Position numbers and translations under genes: made by a program. Below, in pieces: positions 1-7,162 of a DNA stretch of 12,423 nucleotides (positions are counted from its first letter, which is position 1; each line of letters opens with the position of its first letter). The notes beneath the pieces were generated by a model that saw nothing but the letters and a program-made list of their open reading frames with translations, made no database searches and had not been told where the DNA came from. Origin of the DNA: Desulfobacterales bacterium (lineage in GTDB: Bacteria > Desulfobacterota > Desulfobacteria > Desulfobacterales > C00003060); assembly GCA_030616425.1 (NCBI GenBank), contig JAUWXJ010000047.1, positions 1 to 12,423 of the forward strand, read 5' to 3'.

Positions 1-395
1 TTCACGGCTGAAGCGTCAACCTGCCCGGTTGAGTCAACCGGCAGGAAGGTTACATTATATCCCTGATCCTGTAAAAAGAGGCACGGATTCGTTACTGCCG
101 GATGTTCAATTGCTGTTGTGATTATGTGGCGGCCTTTTGCTGAGAGGCTGTGGGCTACCCCTTTGATGACCATGTTGTTCGATTCAGTACCACCGCTGGT
201 GAACACAATTTCCGTTAGCTGGCAACCCAAAAGTTCGGCTACCTGAGAGCGGGCATCTTCTAAAGCTTTCCTGGCAGCGCGTCCCAGGGGATACCCGCTA
301 CTAGGGTTCCCGTACTGGGCACCCCAGTATGGCTTCATGGCCTCCGCTACCTTTGGGGCTATGGGCGTGGTTGCGTTGTGGTCCAGATAAATCAT
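1..395 (-). CDS. Cysteine desulfurase, NifS/IscS family (N-terminal 131 residues; cut by window edge)
   Basis: Pyridoxal-phosphate enzyme that takes sulfur from L-cysteine as a protein-bound persulfide, for Fe-S clusters and other thio-cofactors. The reading frame begins with ATG at 395 and stays open to base 1, so only the N-terminal part is visible. It starts MIYLDHNATTPIAPKV, the family's hallmark opening, followed by YGNPSSGYPLGR (about residues 28-39), SGGTESNNMVIKG (68-80, PLP-phosphate region) and TAIEHPAV (96-103, whose His stacks on the PLP ring in the family). The PLP lysine and the catalytic-cysteine loop lie beyond the window, so NifS-like cannot be separated from IscS- or SufS-like with certainty; the opening fits NifS/IscS better than SufS. 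No good Shine-Dalgarno is visible before the ATG. It lies downstream of ppdK but behind a hairpin terminator, so it probably has its own promoter in the 396-538 gap. Confidence 0.93.
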   Translation of the reverse strand, partial: MIYLDHNATTPIAPKVAEAMKPYWGAQYGNPSSGYPLGRAARKALEDARSQVAELLGCQLTEIVFTSGGTESNNMVIKGVAHSLSAKGRHIITTAIEHPAVTNPCLFLQDQGYNVTFLPVDSTGQVDASAV

Positions 396-405
396 GGGTG
401 TGAGT

Positions 406-443
406 GCCTAAAGTGAGCTAAAATGCCAAAAGAGAGCTAAAAT
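406..443. repeat. Tandem 19-bp repeat, two copies, upstream of the cysteine desulfurase
   Basis: Two adjacent 19-base units (406-424 and 425-443) agree at 17 of 19 positions; each ends in GAGCTAAAAT. They sit 11 bases before the cysteine desulfurase start, in its presumed 5' leader. A related string, CTAAGTGGGCTAAATG, occurs at 6195-6210, just upstream of the ABC-ATPase-like gene. The role is unknown. It could be a regulator binding site or a member of a dispersed intergenic repeat family. Confidence 0.6.
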
Positions 444-538
444 TTTCGACTCGTACCTTGAACAAAACTGAACGTTTTGCCAAGGCCTGCACTTATTCTA
501 ATGCTCCAGTTCGTTGAGAACTTTTGCACTTGAAAGCA

Positions 539-567
539 TAAAGCCCCGCTTAATAAACGGGGCTTTA
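539..567 (-). terminator. Intrinsic terminator after ppdK
   Basis: A perfect 10-bp stem (539-548 with 558-567, core AAAGCCCCG/CGGGGCTTT) closes a 9-base loop, 35 bases past the ppdK stop. On the minus strand the stem is followed by a moderately T-rich stretch (TTTATGCTTT, partly formed by the stem end). It separates ppdK from the cysteine desulfurase gene. The stem is nearly symmetric and could also stop plus-strand transcripts, but no plus-strand gene points at it. Confidence 0.85.
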
Positions 568-601
568 CGTTTTGCACACACTGTTTATTAAGTGGAATGT
601 G

Positions 602-3331
602 CTATTTCTTCTTTTTCTTCTTGTCGGCCAGCACTGCATGGGCCGCTGCCAGCCTGGCAATGGGTACACGGAAAGGCGAACAGCTCACATAATCGAGCCC
701 GATCTGATGGCAAAAAATCACCGAGCTTGGCTCTCCGCCATGCTCTCCACAGATACCGATTTTGAGATCCTTGCGCACCGCACGACCCCTTTCAACACCA
801 AGTTCCATAAGTTCTCCAACCCCGTCCTGATCAATGACCTGAAATGGCTCGTCCGGCAAGATCTTTTTCTGCACGTAATCGGGTAGAAAAGTGCCTGCAT
901 CGTCGCGTGAATACCCAAAGGTCATCTGGGTCAAATCATTTGTACCGAATGAGAAGAATTCCGCGTCTTTGGCAATCCGGTCGGCCACTAGAACCGCTCG
1001 TGGGATCTCGATCATGGTTCCCACCGTATACCTAAACTTCACTTTCGCTTTTCTCATGACTTCCTGGGCCACCCTATCGATAATTGCCTTCTGATGTTTG
1101 AATTCTTCCATGGTTCCGACCAGAGGGACCATGATCTCCGGTAAGACCCTGATCTTTTGCTTGCGGCACTTGGCCACGGCCTCAAAGATAGCCCGGGCCT
1201 GCATGGCTGTAATCTCTGGAAGGGTGACGCCCAATCGGCAGCCCCTGTGGCCGAGCATTGGATTGAACTCGGAAAGAAAATCTACCTTAGTAGCTACGGC
1301 CTTGACCGGAACGCCGAGCCGAGCAGCCATCTCTTTCTGTGTGGACTTTTCGTGAGGGACAAACTCGTGAAGTGGCGGATCAAGCAGCCTGATCGTCACA
1401 GGGCGCCCGTTCATGGCCTTGAAGATGCCGTAGAAGTCCTTGCGCTGCATGGGCAGTAGCTTGGCCAGGGCTTTTTCCCGGCCCTTTGTGTCCTCGGCCA
1501 TGATCATTTCTCTCATGGCCCAGATTCTATCGCCAAAGAACATATGTTCTGTCCTGGCCAAACCGATCCCCTCAGCGCCCAACGCGATAGCAGTCCTGGC
1601 GTCTTCAGGGGTGTCGGCGTTGGTGCGAACCTTAAGGCGGCGTATTTGATCAGCCCAAGTCATCAGCTTCTTGAAGCTCGGGTTTTTCCCCGGGCTTGTG
1701 GCCACCACTGGAAGCGGGCCTTTATAGACGACCCCCTTGGTTCCATTCATGCTGATCCAGTCGCCTTCTTTTAAGAGTTTGCCACGAAAATTCACAGTCT
1801 TTTTCTTGAGATCAATACCGGTAATATCGCCGCAGCCCACAATACAGCACTTGCCCCAACCCCTTGCAACTAAAGCAGCATGGCTCGTCATGCCCCCCTT
1901 GGATGTTAGGATGGCCTGGGCAGGCTTCATGCCGTGGACATCTTCCGGCGAGGTCTCTTCCCGGACCAGGATGACCTTTTCGCCTTTTGAGCCGAGCGCC
2001 TCGGCCTTGTCTGCTGTGAGGACAATCTGGCCCACGCCCGCACCCGGTCCGGCCGGGAGTCCGGCGCCGAGCTTGGTTGCGGTTTTTTCTGCTTTGGGAT
2101 CTATCATGGGGTGAAGAAGTTCATCCAGCTGTTCGGGTCTTACCCGGGTGATAGCCATCTCCTTTGAGATCAGCCTTTCCTTCACCATATCGACAGCCAT
2201 TTTGATGGCAGCCGGCCCGTTCCGTTTTCCTACCCTGGTCTGCAGCATATAGAGTACATTATGTTGAATGGTAAATTCTATATCCTGCATATCCTTGTAA
2301 TGAGTATCCAGCCTGCGTCTGATCTTATCCAGCTGCCTGTACAGCTCAGGCATGGTCCCCTCGAGGGTTGGGAGGCGTCGGTTTGCGTCTACCTTGGAGA
2401 CGTTATTGATTGCAAACGGGGTGCGTATACCGGCAACCACATCTTCTCCCTGGGCATTGATCAACCATTCACCGTAGAAATTATTGTCACCTGTGGCCGG
2501 GTTGCGTGTGAATGCAACACCTGTTGCGCAATCATCCCCCATATTTCCAAAGACCATGGTTTGAACGTTCACGGCGGTTCCCCAATCGTCAGGGAGCTTT
2601 TCGATCCGGCGGTAGGCCACGGCACGCTTGCCAAACCATGAAAGAAAGACGGCATCGATCGCTCCCCAAAGCTGTTTCATGGGATCATCCGGGAAAGGCT
2701 TGCCGAGCACTTTTTTGACAGTCTTTTTGAATTGCACGGTGAGCGATTTCCAGTCCTCAGCAGTTAGATCCAAATCTGTCTCATGCCCGTTTTTTTCTTT
2801 AACCTTATCTATGAGGGCCTCAAGTTGGCTTCTGATCCCCATCCCTTCTTCCGGCTTAATGCCTGCGGCCTTTTCCATGACCACGTCCGAGTACATTGCA
2901 ATGAGACGACGATAGGCGTCGTAAACAAAACGAGGGTTGCCCGTTTTCTTGATCAAGGTGGGTATGGTCTTGGATGTCATTCCGATGTTCAATACCGTTT
3001 CCATCATGCCGGGCATGGAGGCGCGGGCCCCAGAACGGACACTGAAAAGGAGCGGGTTTTGTGGATCCCCGAATTTCTGTTTCATTAATTTTTCGACCCT
3101 GGCCAGGGCAGCGTTCGCAGCTTTATGAAGCCCGGGAGGATATTTGCGCTCCCTTCTGTAGAACTCATTACACGCTTCTGTAGTAAGCGTGAATCCAGGA
3201 GGGACGGGCATGCCGAGGTTAACCATCTCGGCTATGTTGGCACCCTTGCCACCGAGGAGGTTCTTCATTTTTGCATTGCCGTCGGCCTTGCCGTCACCAA
3301 AAAAATAGACATGTTTGGAACTCCTTTTCAT
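602..3331 (-). CDS. ppdK: Pyruvate, phosphate dikinase
   Basis: Interconverts pyruvate + ATP + Pi and PEP + AMP + PPi; in anaerobes it serves gluconeogenesis or PPi-saving glycolysis in the cytoplasm. At 909 residues it has normal bacterial length with all domains: N-terminal ATP-grasp region (YFFGDGKADGNAKMKNLLGG, about 9-28; SVRSGARASMPGMMETVLN, 97-115), the swivelling phosphohistidine domain with GGMTSHAA (catalytic His about 484, neighbouring regulatory-type Thr about 482), and the C-terminal PEP/pyruvate barrel with LARTEHMFF (591-599), NPMLGHRGCRLG (690-701), FSFGTNDLTQMTFGYSRDD and GICGEHGGEP (catalytic Cys about 861). The start was set at ATG 3331 because AAAGGAG lies 8 bases upstream; a TTG one codon further out is possible. 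The protein ends in six consecutive lysines before TAG, which is not part of the family core. A 162-base gap with a hairpin separates it from the TPR gene upstream, so it may be its own transcription unit. Confidence 0.98.
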   Translation of the reverse strand: MKRSSKHVYFFGDGKADGNAKMKNLLGGKGANIAEMVNLGMPVPPGFTLTTEACNEFYRRERKYPPGLHKAANAALARVEKLMKQKFGDPQNPLLFSVRSGARASMPGMMETVLNIGMTSKTIPTLIKKTGNPRFVYDAYRRLIAMYSDVVMEKAAGIKPEEGMGIRSQLEALIDKVKEKNGHETDLDLTAEDWKSLTVQFKKTVKKVLGKPFPDDPMKQLWGAIDAVFLSWFGKRAVAYRRIEKLPDDWGTAVNVQTMVFGNMGDDCATGVAFTRNPATGDNNFYGEWLINAQGEDVVAGIRTPFAINNVSKVDANRRLPTLEGTMPELYRQLDKIRRRLDTHYKDMQDIEFTIQHNVLYMLQTRVGKRNGPAAIKMAVDMVKERLISKEMAITRVRPEQLDELLHPMIDPKAEKTATKLGAGLPAGPGAGVGQIVLTADKAEALGSKGEKVILVREETSPEDVHGMKPAQAILTSKGGMTSHAALVARGWGKCCIVGCGDITGIDLKKKTVNFRGKLLKEGDWISMNGTKGVVYKGPLPVVATSPGKNPSFKKLMTWADQIRRLKVRTNADTPEDARTAIALGAEGIGLARTEHMFFGDRIWAMREMIMAEDTKGREKALAKLLPMQRKDFYGIFKAMNGRPVTIRLLDPPLHEFVPHEKSTQKEMAARLGVPVKAVATKVDFLSEFNPMLGHRGCRLGVTLPEITAMQARAIFEAVAKCRKQKIRVLPEIMVPLVGTMEEFKHQKAIIDRVAQEVMRKAKVKFRYTVGTMIEIPRAVLVADRIAKDAEFFSFGTNDLTQMTFGYSRDDAGTFLPDYVQKKILPDEPFQVIDQDGVGELMELGVERGRAVRKDLKIGICGEHGGEPSSVIFCHQIGLDYVSCSPFRVPIARLAAAHAVLADKKKKKK

Positions 3332-3375
3332 CAACGACGCTCCTTTCTACCAAGATTTGCGTGCGAGTGAAGCCT

Positions 3376-3395
3376 CCCCGCCCTTCCGGGCGGGG
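3376..3395. other. GC-rich hairpin in the ppdK leader
   Basis: CCCCGCCC (3376-3383) pairs perfectly with GGGCGGGG (3388-3395) around a 4-base loop, 44 bases before the ppdK start. No T-tract follows on either strand, so it is not a standard intrinsic terminator. It could be an mRNA processing or attenuation element, or a REP-like repeat. Next to it GGTCAAG occurs twice as a direct repeat (3394-3400 and 3412-3418, 18 bases apart), a possible operator. Confidence 0.6.
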
Positions 3396-3469
3396 TCAAG
3401 GGGAGCACGCCGGTCAAGCAGGACTCGCATCAGGTCTAAACGTATTCATTTATCACATAACCAGTAGTA

Positions 3470-3490
3470 AATCCACAATCCACAATCCTA
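3470..3490. repeat. Heptanucleotide tandem repeat (AATCCAC type), 3 units
   Basis: AATCCAC AATCCAC AATCCTA, three 7-base units ending just after the stop codon of the TPR lipoprotein gene. The unit differs by one base from the AATCCGC unit at 7123-7160, so these two tracts look like the same repeat family. Confidence 0.7.
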
Positions 3491-3493
3491 TGT

Positions 3494-4513
3494 CTAATCC
3501 CCGCACGGGCTTTCGTAGAGCCTTCCCTGGCGCCATCTTTCAACAAAGGCCTCTGAGACTGAAATGTCAACGCCTGCCTTTTGCGCTGTTTTCCTGAGGT
3601 GTTTCATGGTTTCGTGGAGTTCCTTTGCCTGGTCGATCAGGGCAAAGATCTTGGCACCCCGTTTCCAGCTTTCCACGGCTTTTTTATCTTGACCAAGTTT
3701 TATGTACGCCAGGCCCATGGAGAACAGATCGTCTCCCATACCCTTGTAGAAACCGAGTTCGCGGTCGATAAAGAGGGCCTTCTCAAAAGAGGCGATAGCA
3801 TCGGTATGCCTGTCGGTTTTGAGCATCAGGTTGCCAACGGCAAAGTGCAACGAAGCCATGTGCACGGGGTCAAGGCTCTTGGCCCGGCTCAAACAGGTGG
3901 TGAGCACCTTTTCCGCGGCCTCATACGAACCTCTTTTGATCAAGAGGACCCCCTTGTTTTGGAGCACCGGGATCAGCAAGCTCTTGTTTGTGCCTGGTGA
4001 GAGCATCTGAGAAGCCTCTTCGATTACCTGCTCAGCCTTGTCCAGGCTTCCCGCATGTATGAGAGTGGCTGCCTTGCCTGAGAGGGCCTTCACAGCCCCT
4101 TCTTGATCATTTAGTTCTGAATATATGGCATGTGATTCATCAAAGAATGAAACAGCCCCATCATAGTTACCCGTTATCCTGTAAATCGTTGCAATATTGT
4201 TCAGGCTCATGGCCACGCCATCCAAGAGATCGGATGCAGAGTAAAGCTCATAAGCCCTGAAGAAATACTCGAGCGATTTTCTGTAACAGCCCTTCTTGTG
4301 CCACTCAAGACCCTTTTGCATTTGCTTGCTGCCTGCGCTTACGTGCCGTGGGATATGTCTGGCAGGTTTGCTCCCTGCACAGGCAAAGACAAAGAGGGAA
4401 AGGAGAATGGCCACCATAAGACTCGGCTTTTTGAAGCTCCCCACAGCTTGCTGCGGGGAATCTTCGACCCGTCGAGAGCCTCTGGACCGAACGGTTGTAA
4501 GGAATTTTGTCAT
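3494..4513 (-). CDS. TPR-repeat lipoprotein, probably outer-membrane anchored
   Basis: A 339-residue protein of unknown specific function. The N-terminus has a hydrophobic segment preceded by two lysines (KKPSLMVAILLSLFVFAC) ending in a lipobox-like V-F-A-C with Cys about 45. The residues after Cys are Ala-Gly-Ser and there is no Asp at +2, which fits sorting to the outer membrane. From about residue 65 to 315 it consists of some five to six tetratricopeptide repeats, for example GMSLNN-like helix pairs at VAMSLNNIATIYRITGNYDG, VLQNKGVLLIKRGSYEAAEK and DDLFSMGLAYIKLGQDKKAV; these repeats make protein-binding scaffolds. The start is uncertain: ATG 4513 gives an unusually long n-region and lacks a clear ribosome site; ATG 4417 gives a shorter leader without the positive charges. 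It begins 25 bases after the MCE gene stop on the same strand, so it probably belongs to the transporter operon and may be its envelope partner. That role is inference. Confidence 0.85.
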   Translation of the reverse strand: MTKFLTTVRSRGSRRVEDSPQQAVGSFKKPSLMVAILLSLFVFACAGSKPARHIPRHVSAGSKQMQKGLEWHKKGCYRKSLEYFFRAYELYSASDLLDGVAMSLNNIATIYRITGNYDGAVSFFDESHAIYSELNDQEGAVKALSGKAATLIHAGSLDKAEQVIEEASQMLSPGTNKSLLIPVLQNKGVLLIKRGSYEAAEKVLTTCLSRAKSLDPVHMASLHFAVGNLMLKTDRHTDAIASFEKALFIDRELGFYKGMGDDLFSMGLAYIKLGQDKKAVESWKRGAKIFALIDQAKELHETMKHLRKTAQKAGVDISVSEAFVERWRQGRLYESPCGD

Positions 4514-4538
4514 TTTTTGATGCGCTCGCTTTTGCAGT

Positions 4539-5495
4539 TTATCTTCTTAATCCAGTATCGATACTTTCACCTTCGGGCTCGGGAGGAAGATTGGGTTTTA
4601 TGAGAAAACTCTTCTGAACAGATTGAACAACCTTGTCGATCTCTTCCACACCGTCTCTTATCTCTCTTATTCCCTGTTTGGTCGATTTTGTGACCACAGG
4701 AAAATCTTGACTCCCTTGCTCTATATTCGTCAATATCTGGTTGATCATATCCATGCTTTTTCTGAGGCCATCTGCAATATCCGGTGTTTTTGCAGTCACA
4801 TCTTCCACATTTGTAAGGATTCTGTTCACGTGCCCGAGTTGGTCATATATTTTTTGAAGTAATTCTTCAGAGCGTATCAGTCCGCCCACCGAACCCTTTC
4901 CTTCTCTGATTTCACGGATGACCTCTTCTATGTGCGCCAGGGTTTTTGCAATGCTGTCGAGTGAAGAGTAGAGCGGCCCTTCCGGGTCTCGCATATGTGC
5001 CACGATTTCTGAAACCCCTTGAACACTCTGTATAACCATCTTGGCCGTCTTTTCCACCTCAAACTCTGCTATAAAGTCAGCCACTGATTTTCTTGCTTCT
5101 GACGGGATGGTACCATTTTCAGGAATCGGGGGCGCCTCGGGCGTTCCCGGCTTTATGGATACGTATTCCGATCCTATGAAAGTTGGGCTCTCAACGGTTG
5201 CCACAGAGTCCGTCTTTATTCGGGGGGCATAATCCTTCAGAATGGCCAGTGTGACCTTTACCTTATCACCCTCAAGCCTGACGCTTTTTACCTTCCCAAT
5301 CTCGGCCTTGAAAAGTTTTACCCGTGCGTTCTTGCTGAGGTTGTAAGCCTCGTCAAAGACGGTGTAGTATGTGACATACGCTTCAAACCAGTCTTTTCCC
5401 CTTCCGATCATGACAATAATGGTCAAAAGGAGTATAACCATGATGGCCATAAAGGCACCAACTGCTCTTTCTCTTGAATCAAAGCTTATTCTCAT
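4539..5495 (-). CDS. mlaD: MCE-domain protein (MlaD-like), transporter substrate-binding subunit
   Basis: Periplasmic, inner-membrane-anchored lipid-binding component of an Mla/MCE-type transporter, 318 residues. One N-terminal transmembrane anchor (about 11-30, FMAIMVILLLTIIVMIG) follows a short Arg-rich cytoplasmic end. The MCE domain runs from about 39 to 117, with the typical pattern NARVKLFKAEIGKVKSVRLE, DSVATVESPTFIGSEYVSIKPG. The remaining ~200 residues are mostly predicted helix with regular hydrophobic spacing (MVIQSVQGVSEIVAHM, SLDSIAKTLAHIEEVIREI, LGHVNRILTNVEDV, SMDMINQILTNIEQG), ending in a Pro-rich stretch. In related long MCE proteins such helices form a tube or needle, but no such assembly can be proved here. 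The start overlaps the end of the ABC-ATPase-like gene by 17 bases, indicating coupled translation. Family members carry phospholipids or other lipids between membranes. Confidence 0.92.
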   Translation of the reverse strand: MRISFDSRERAVGAFMAIMVILLLTIIVMIGRGKDWFEAYVTYYTVFDEAYNLSKNARVKLFKAEIGKVKSVRLEGDKVKVTLAILKDYAPRIKTDSVATVESPTFIGSEYVSIKPGTPEAPPIPENGTIPSEARKSVADFIAEFEVEKTAKMVIQSVQGVSEIVAHMRDPEGPLYSSLDSIAKTLAHIEEVIREIREGKGSVGGLIRSEELLQKIYDQLGHVNRILTNVEDVTAKTPDIADGLRKSMDMINQILTNIEQGSQDFPVVTKSTKQGIREIRDGVEEIDKVVQSVQKSFLIKPNLPPEPEGESIDTGLRR

Positions 5496-6192
5496 CAGCT
5501 TCTGTCTCGGCTTTCAATTGGACTTTTGTAGTTAGCCTTCCTTTGTCTATCAATATCTGCCTGTCGGAGAATTCCTTTGTGAAGGCCTCATCAACTGAAA
5601 AAAATATTAGCGCAAGATCCTTCTTTGTCAAACTACTGAGAACCTCTTTCACGGCCTCAAAGCTATTTTTTCTTAAGAAGTCTCTCGGCCTTGCAAGCAA
5701 AAGTATCTCAGGATGCTTTGAGATCTCCCGTGCAATCACTGCAAGCCTGTATTCCTCAGGATCGAGCTGGTGTGGTTTGAGGTGGAGCGTTTTTTCCAGA
5801 TCAAAGAGCCTGCACAGTTCAACAACCTCGCCAGGCATTTCGATTGAGGTTGAATCTTCAAGATAGAATGTCATAAGCATCAGGTTGTCGTGTACGGAAC
5901 GGTTAGTTATAAGGGTTGCATCTGATGCTATATAGCCGACTTTTTTCTTATAAGCGAGCAGATTCCTGTAGTCTGAAAAGTCGAGCTCCTTTTCCCTGTA
6001 AAAGAATTGACCACCCTTAGGGAACTCAAGAGTGGCTATACCCCTTAAAAGGAGATGGGCATCATCCGGGGAATCTGTTGCGATTGAGAAGGCCTCTCCT
6101 TTTGACAAAACAAGATTGAAATCTTTCAATCCATTCCCATCGCCGAGTGCTTCAAGCGTGTAGTCTGAGAGCCTGATTAATTCTAAGGCCAT
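5479..6192 (-). CDS. Degenerate ABC-transporter ATPase-like subunit (MlaF-position), nucleotide motifs lost
   Basis: At 237 residues, in the operon position of MlaF, it follows the ABC ATPase pattern from end to end, but every ATP-handling motif is changed. Where GxSGSGKST is expected (about 38-47) it has ATDSPDDAHL, with no Gly-Lys-Ser/Thr. The Q-loop site reads YIASDATLI (about 87-95; Gln replaced by Ser). The signature LSGGM/Q is LDPEE (143-147), still followed by the family-like YRLAVIAREISKHPE. Walker B plus catalytic Glu (normally hhhhDEP) is ILLLARP (163-169), and the H-loop is IFFSVDEAF (197-205) with no His. The frame is intact, begins 12 bases after the permease stop and overlaps the MCE gene, so it is not an obvious pseudogene. 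Likely a structural, non-hydrolysing subunit, or one that pairs with an active ATPase encoded elsewhere. That it is an ABC homologue is quite sure; its activity is inference. Confidence 0.85.
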   Translation of the reverse strand: MALELIRLSDYTLEALGDGNGLKDFNLVLSKGEAFSIATDSPDDAHLLLRGIATLEFPKGGQFFYREKELDFSDYRNLLAYKKKVGYIASDATLITNRSVHDNLMLMTFYLEDSTSIEMPGEVVELCRLFDLEKTLHLKPHQLDPEEYRLAVIAREISKHPEILLLARPRDFLRKNSFEAVKEVLSSLTKKDLALIFFSVDEAFTKEFSDRQILIDKGRLTTKVQLKAETEADENKL

Positions 6193-6204
6193 GGTCTAAG
6201 TGGG

Positions 6205-6993
6205 CTAAATGTAAAATATGACCGAGATGATGATATTTATGAACAGGCAATACAACAAGCATTCAACAGCCGCTTTTGAGGTTTCCGACGGGATGTCGGT
6301 AAAAGACCTTTTCACGCGGAAGCCTCGGTAAAGCGACGTGACAGTGATAGTGAATCCGAAGAATATGGCCTTTACAATGCCAACGGTAATGTCAATACCG
6401 GATATAGCCTTACCTGTCTCTTCAAGGAAATTTTCGAGTGGAACATCAGTGACGGTCCAGGCAACTGCATATCCGCCAAGTATCGCAACCATATCAAAGA
6501 TAAAAAAGAGACATAATACGGCTACTGTAATGCCGATGAGTCTCGGAAGACATATAATCCGAACAGGATCGATCCCCTGCATCTCAAGCGCATCCAGCTC
6601 CCCCAGGACCGCCATATAGCTTGTCTCAACAGTCACTGCAACCGCTGAGCGCAGAATAACGATAATGGCAGTAAAGAGCGGTCCCAATTCCCGAACGACT
6701 AGGATGACGATCAGCTCACCCACTATGTATCTTCCCTCAGCCGTTCCAAACTGCCTGGTAAGCTGTATGACGATCATACTTCCCGTGATCAGCGCAACAA
6801 ATAGCACAATGGGCAGGGCCTGGATTGCTGTAAAGTAGATCTGCTCGAAAGTGAATCTCAAGACTAGCTTTTTGCCGGTCTCATGTCGTCTGAAGGGAAT
6901 GCCAGCAATCCGGTTGGTGAACGCCAAGAGATTGAGCATGTGATTAACACTGCTGATCGTGCGCCTTCCAATAGCTTGAACCAAACCGCTCAT
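6205..6993 (-). CDS. mlaE: MlaE-family ABC transporter permease (divergent)
   Basis: Inner-membrane permease of an MCE/Mla lipid transporter, 262 residues (usual length about 250-265). About five hydrophobic segments: 52-77, 91-121, 150-180, 201-222 and 240-262. Family signatures are recognisable: ELIVILVVRELGPLFTAIIV (93-112) and the cytoplasmic coupling segment GELDALEMQGIDPVRIICLPR (131-151). The stretch between them, which in typical MlaE proteins reads like AGR.G.AIAAELG, is here ILRSAVAVTVETSYM, and the usual Gly-rich GGAEGVG-type loop before the last helix is RSFTDIPSETSK. The divergence parallels that of the neighbouring ATPase-like subunit. Start ATG 6993 has no strong Shine-Dalgarno. 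It heads the transporter group after a 169-base repeat-rich gap behind ahcY. Confidence 0.92.
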   Translation of the reverse strand: MSGLVQAIGRRTISSVNHMLNLLAFTNRIAGIPFRRHETGKKLVLRFTFEQIYFTAIQALPIVLFVALITGSMIVIQLTRQFGTAEGRYIVGELIVILVVRELGPLFTAIIVILRSAVAVTVETSYMAVLGELDALEMQGIDPVRIICLPRLIGITVAVLCLFFIFDMVAILGGYAVAWTVTDVPLENFLEETGKAISGIDITVGIVKAIFFGFTITVTSLYRGFRVKRSFTDIPSETSKAAVECLLYCLFINIIISVIFYI

Positions 6994-7073
6994 ATCGTTT
7001 TGTAGTCTTTCAGAAAAGATTTTGGGGCTATCGATTCCGTAAGAAGTTCAAGAGTTAGGGCCTCAGTAACAAC

Positions 7074-7160
7074 GGATGCTCGATACTGGATGCTGGATAT
7101 TGGATATTGGATCCTTTTCATTAATCCGCAATCGACAATCCGCAATCGACAATCCGCAAT
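7074..7160. repeat. Heptanucleotide repeat tract between ahcY and the permease gene
   Basis: From 7074 the sequence keeps a 7-base register for 12 units: GGATGCT, CGATACT, GGATGCT, GGATATT twice, GGATCCT, TTTCATT, then AATCCGC and AATCGAC alternating (five units, ending with a further AAT at 7160). The first half has GGAT on the plus strand and the second half has GGAT/CGAT on the minus strand, so the tract is also an imperfect inverted repeat about the TTTCATT unit. It fills most of the gap and stops two bases before the ahcY stop codon. Confidence 0.85.
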
Positions 7161-7162
7161 GG

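Noticed and set aside
602..3331. Many plus-strand open frames of 60-126 codons opposite ppdK
   Set aside because: They are shadows of the strongly coding minus strand and show no protein-family features.
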